From: Prorocentrum cordatum | Taxonomy: Eukaryota; Sar; Dinophyceae; Prorocentrales; Prorocentraceae | Reading direction: 5' to 3' | Assembly (NCBI GenBank): GCA_963575745.1 | Contig: CAUYUJ010001314.1 | Location: forward strand, 197,494 to 261,493 | Length of the DNA: 64,000 nt | Part shown: positions 60,778 to 64,000 of the stretch, one piece after another | Layout: the number at the start of each line of letters is the position of its first letter | Position numbering within the stretch: the stretch's first letter is position 1 | The notes under the pieces: generated by a model | Told to the model about the DNA's origin: nothing | Database searches by the model: none | The model's input: the letters and a program-made list of their open reading frames with translations, nothing else | Translations under genes and position numbers: made by a program

Positions 60778-61429
60778 TGTTTGCGCCGACGCTTATACTT
60801 TTACTGCTTCTACTGCTTCGTCTCGTCTTCGTGTCGTCTTCTCGTCTGCTGCTGCCGTTCCTCGTCCTCCTCCTCCTCCTCCTCCTCCTCCTCGTCCTCC
60901 TCCTTTGATTCACGTTGCTTCGTCGGCGGGCCGGGGGACTTTGTCTGTCCTGCAGACTGTGGTCTTCTCTCTTGTGCACGACGCGGGCTCGACGAGAGGC
61001 TCCGACAAGGATTCGACACGCACTCGAGGATTCGACTCGGCTTCGGCGCGCTTGGCGTGGATTCGGCGCGGACTCCACGCGGAAAGCGGCAGACAGGGCC
61101 TTTCGAAGAAGCAACATAGCTTGGGTCGGCCCGACCCTGCTGCTGCCTGCCCCGTCCCCCTCCAGAGCTCTCGCGGTCTCCCGTGTCGCGAGCCCCCGCG
61201 CGCGTGCGCCGCGCCAGGGTGCCGCGGGGTGCCGCGGCAAGATTTGCGGGCGGCCGTCGAAAAGAACGGCGGGGAGGCGACTTCAAATCTCCGATGGATC
61301 TGATTTTTGCCAATTCATGCGTTTTCCTCGATTCCGCCCTCCCGGGTTTGCTTCGGGCCCCGCGACCACTGGCCCGGGGGCCGGGCCCCGACAGCGCATG
61401 GGAGGACTGGGGCCTCCGAGACCCCTCCC
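60778..61429. other. Unassigned, with a TCC tract
   Basis: TCC triplets at 60865-60905. The rest is GC-rich with overlapping ORFs of unknown meaning. Confidence 0.45.
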
Positions 61430-61612
61430 AGAGCACCCTGGAGCGGCCTGGAGCCACCAGACTGCCCGAGAGAGCTCCAAGACGCTTCGAGAAGCCCTCG
61501 GAGGACTTCGACAAGCCCCTCCAAGACAGCCCAGATAACCCCAACGTGGCCCAAGATAGGCTCGAGACGGCAAATACAACCCAAGAGGCCTCCAAGAGGT
61601 CTCAGCCTGGCC
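61430..61612 (-). repeat. Inverted, diverged 21-bp-periodic minisatellite block
   Basis: AGAGCTCCAAGACGCTTCGA, CCCTCCAAGACAGCCC and CCAAGAGGCCTCCAAGAGG are reverse-complement units of the CTTGG/CCTCC family. Confidence 0.65.
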
Positions 61613-62780
61613 TCCTCCTCTGGCGGTGGCCCGTTCCTCCTGCTTGTTGTTCCTTTTGCTTCTCCTTTTGCGTTTTGCTCATCCTGCCTTTTTCCTGGCC
61701 TTCCCTGGCCTCTCTGGCACCTTCCTGCCTCTTTCCTTTTGCTTCTCCTCCTCCTCGTCGGGCGCGCTCCTTCGCGGCTGGAGCCTTCGGACGTGGATCG
61801 CATCTGTCCCTCCCCTCCTGGGAGGGGCGCCCGCCCGTTCGCTGGGTCTGGCTTCCGCGGCGCCGCGGCCCTGTTGCCAGGTCTGCCTGCGCGCCGCCTC
61901 GCCGCCGCTGCTTCCCGTGAGCGGCCGCGCGGCAAGTCGGCGCGCAAGCTGCCCAGCGTCGCCTTGCGAGGGCGCCATCGTGCGCGTGCCCAGGGGGCAA
62001 GCCGACAACAACAAAAAATGCAGCAGTGGGCGGCGCCGCTGCACGACTACAGTGTGGGAGGCGACGCGGTTGCCAGAGCCCATGGCGTGACCGCTTGCGA
62101 GAGATAGCAGCACCGGCATCAGGCGCGGACGTACCCGACGGCTCCCGAAAATGGACCCGCGCTCACCCGCGGCGCTGCCCGCGGCGGCCGACCAGCAGCG
62201 CAGCCCCGCCGGCGAGCATTGCCAGCAGGTGCTGTCGCTGCTCCGCATGAAGCCGGGTTCAGATTTCACTTGCGGGGCAGGGGCTGTCGTCCTCCCCTCT
62301 TCTCCCCCCTCGCCCGCTCGTCCTGGGCTCCTCTCTCTCCCCCTCCTTTTTGTTCGTGGCTTGCCCGGCCCACATTTCTTCGTCGGCCCGCCCCACGCGA
62401 TTCCAAACAACTGCAACGCAAGACTGCTCCTTCCCAGGTGGGAGCCCCCAACTTCTTTGCGCCGCTCGGAGGACAATGGCTGCCAGGTGGTCGAGAGGCA
62501 GAACGTGGAAACATTCTCTGGCCGCATCCCGATCCCACCTGCGTGGGGACCTGGGCCGCCGCGGCAGCGTTGGAGATCCTGCCTGTCTCCGCCGCGCGCA
62601 GCAGCCAGTCGAAACAATCGCTCCCACGTGCCACAGCCTCGCGGAGAAACGCAGCAAAAGTGCCGTCTCCATCTTCAAGGATACTAAACCAACGCTTTCC
62701 ATGCAGAGCCGGGCAGCCCGCGTGCAGCGAGGCCGGGGCGCCCAGGATGGGGATCGCGCGCCTTTTGTTTGTCGTTCCCA
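61613..62780. other. Unassigned GC-rich region
   Basis: Overlapping ORFs on both strands, the longest on the minus strand (61679-62617, 312 codons, Arg/Ala/Gly-rich). No motif, no codon periodicity that convinces me and no flanking signals. Probably non-coding. Confidence 0.4.
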
Positions 62781-63035
62781 GCCACCAGCCACCCCCTGGT
62801 GTTGGTCCTTGTCGTCAGGGATAGCGCCCCGCCTTCTTCCTCCTCCTCCTCCTCCCATCCCTGCTCCTGCCCTCCCCATGTCCTGATCACCATCCTCATC
62901 ATCGTACTCATCATCATGATCCTGATCATCATCGTCATCGTCACCAGCATCATCACCATTATCATCATCACCACGAGCATCATCATCCACAGCATCCTCG
63001 TCATCATCATCACCATCAGAATTAGCCACAAACAT
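62781..63035 (+). repeat. Array-preceding module, diverged copy 3, with TCC and ATC triplets
   Basis: CCACCCCCTGGTGTTGGTCC, then GATAGCGCCCCGCCTTC, TCC triplets and a long CATCATC/GTCATC tract. Same order as at 1169-1377 and 3268-3412, but here no 90-bp satellite follows. Confidence 0.6.
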
Positions 63036-63251
63036 CATCAGCAGCATGCAGCCGTTTTTGGCCGACCCTGGGCCGCTTTAGCCATCCAGGCTCGTCTCTC
63101 CCAGCCGTTGCAGAGCAAAATCGCGCTTGCCAGGCGCTTCAGCGCCCGCTTCCGAGTCCAGAATGAATAGTTGGCGAGTGCGTGCACCCAATTTTGGTGT
63201 CCCCTCCTGTTGCCTCCCTCCCTTCCTTTTCTTGATCTCTCCGCTGCGGCA
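63036..63251. other. Unassigned, no gene seen
   Basis: Short linker without recognisable structure. Confidence 0.5.
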
Positions 63252-64000
63252 TGTTAGGAGTGAGGGGTATGCTCCGACCTTGTGCCATATGCTGTGCTGT
63301 TCCACGTCTTCGTTATTGCGAAGGCCTGACGGCCGGTGCCGCCGACCCTGTTCGCAATGCGCAGCAAGAGGCACGGGCTGTGGGATGGTTTGGGGGAACG
63401 GGGAGAAGGACGAGAAGGTGGGGGAGGGAGGAGTCGTATCTGACCCGGGACTTCCCCGGGACTCCCCCGGGACCCCCCCCGGGACCTCCTCTCCCCCCCC
63501 CGTCGGGGAAGGGAAAGGGAAGGGGCTTCCCTTCGACTCAATGACGACGTTGCTCAAGGTCGGTACGGGGGGGGGGCGTCGTATCTGACTCGGAGGGGGG
63601 GTCGCTACCCCCCCCCGCTACCCCCCCCCCCCTCCCGGCGGGGGAGGAATGAAAGGGAAGGGGCTTCCCTTCGACTCAATTACGAGGTTGCTCAAGGTCG
63701 GCTTGGCTGGAGCCCAGGGGAAGAGGAGTCCCAGGGGGGGGCGTCGTATCTGACCCGGGGGGGGGGTCGCTACCCCCCCCCCCTCCCGGCGGGGGAGGGA
63801 TCAAAGGGAAGGGGCTTCCCTTCGACTCAATTACGAGGTTGCTCAAGGTCGGCTTGGCTGGAGCCCAGGGGAAGAGGAGTCCCAGGGGGGGGCGTCGTAT
63901 CTGACCCGGGGGGGGGGGTCGCTACCCCCCCCCCACCCGGCGGTGTTAGGAGTGAGGGGTATGCTCCGACCTTGTGCCATATGCTGTGCTGTTCCACGTC
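63252..64000 (+). repeat. Higher-order GC-rich tandem running out of the window
   Basis: TGTTAGGAGTGAGGGGTATG and onward at about 63252-63309 recurs identically at about 63944-64000, giving a ~692-bp period. Inside are three shorter units of ~150-165 bp, anchored by GCGTCGTATCTGAC at about 63576, 63741 and 63892. Each holds poly-G/poly-C runs and the hairpin GGGAAGGGGCTTCCC with TTCGACTCAA (63517, 63655, 63806). One unit of the same module is at 40796. Confidence 0.85.

Noticed and set aside
61679-62617. 312-codon minus-strand ORF as a host gene
   Set aside because: Arg/Gly/Ala-rich, overlaps open frames on both strands, and has no domain or signal. GC content alone explains it.

Overview
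This window looks like nuclear DNA of a dinoflagellate. The strongest sign is a 21-base match to the invariant core of the dinoflagellate spliced leader (DinoSL) at 55705-55725. Supporting signs are high GC, LINEs whose first ORF carries a RanBP2-type zinc finger, a Ty1/copia-order element, a tyrosine-recombinase (DIRS/PAT-like) retrotransposon, very long simple-sequence tracts, and no recognisable host protein gene. I cannot name the genus. A run of 100 N at 58901-59000 is a scaffold gap.

Layout. 1-5.1 kb: TCC and ATC microsatellites and two related satellite arrays (90-bp unit, then a 143-bp higher-order unit). 5.1-11.5 kb: foldbacks, AGG/TCC tracts, dispersed repeats and MITE-like pieces, with no convincing gene. 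11.5-27.6 kb: a 16-kb, decayed, copia-order LTR retrotransposon (LTR, PBS, Gag with CCHC knuckle, RING-like segment, retropepsin, methyltransferase-like segment, integrase, RT, RNase H, LTR). 27.6-30.5 kb: a degenerate 21-bp-periodic minisatellite. 30.5-37.1 kb: a tyrosine-recombinase retrotransposon with split direct repeats (A1 ... B1-A2-B2) coding for a small membrane protein, Gag, RT/RNase H, recombinase and, downstream, a cytosine-methyltransferase-like protein. 37-46.4 kb: minisatellites, a 1.2-kb CA-rich tract, foldbacks, TTAA-ended MITEs and one U6 snRNA gene (about 42314-42420), the only clear host gene. 46.5-53.2 kb: a nearly full-length LINE (RanBP2-finger ORF1, endonuclease, RT, zinc motif, RNase H) lying between two TCC tracts. 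54.9-57.7 kb: AGG minisatellite, then a second LINE that begins exactly with a DinoSL relic and is cut off inside its endonuclease. 57.9-64 kb: a 73-bp satellite split by other repeats and the gap, more dispersed repeats, and a GC-rich higher-order tandem that runs out of the window.

Almost all coding sequence belongs to retroelements, and nearly every ORF has frameshifts or in-frame stops, so these copies are annotated as pseudogenes. Both large retroelements carry methyltransferase-like domains. The copia element, and as far as I can see nothing else here, is studded with about 20 short same-strand hairpins of the form GCRGG-loop-CCYGC, which mostly encode the pentapeptide A-G-x-P-A. I regard this as the most interesting signal in the window.
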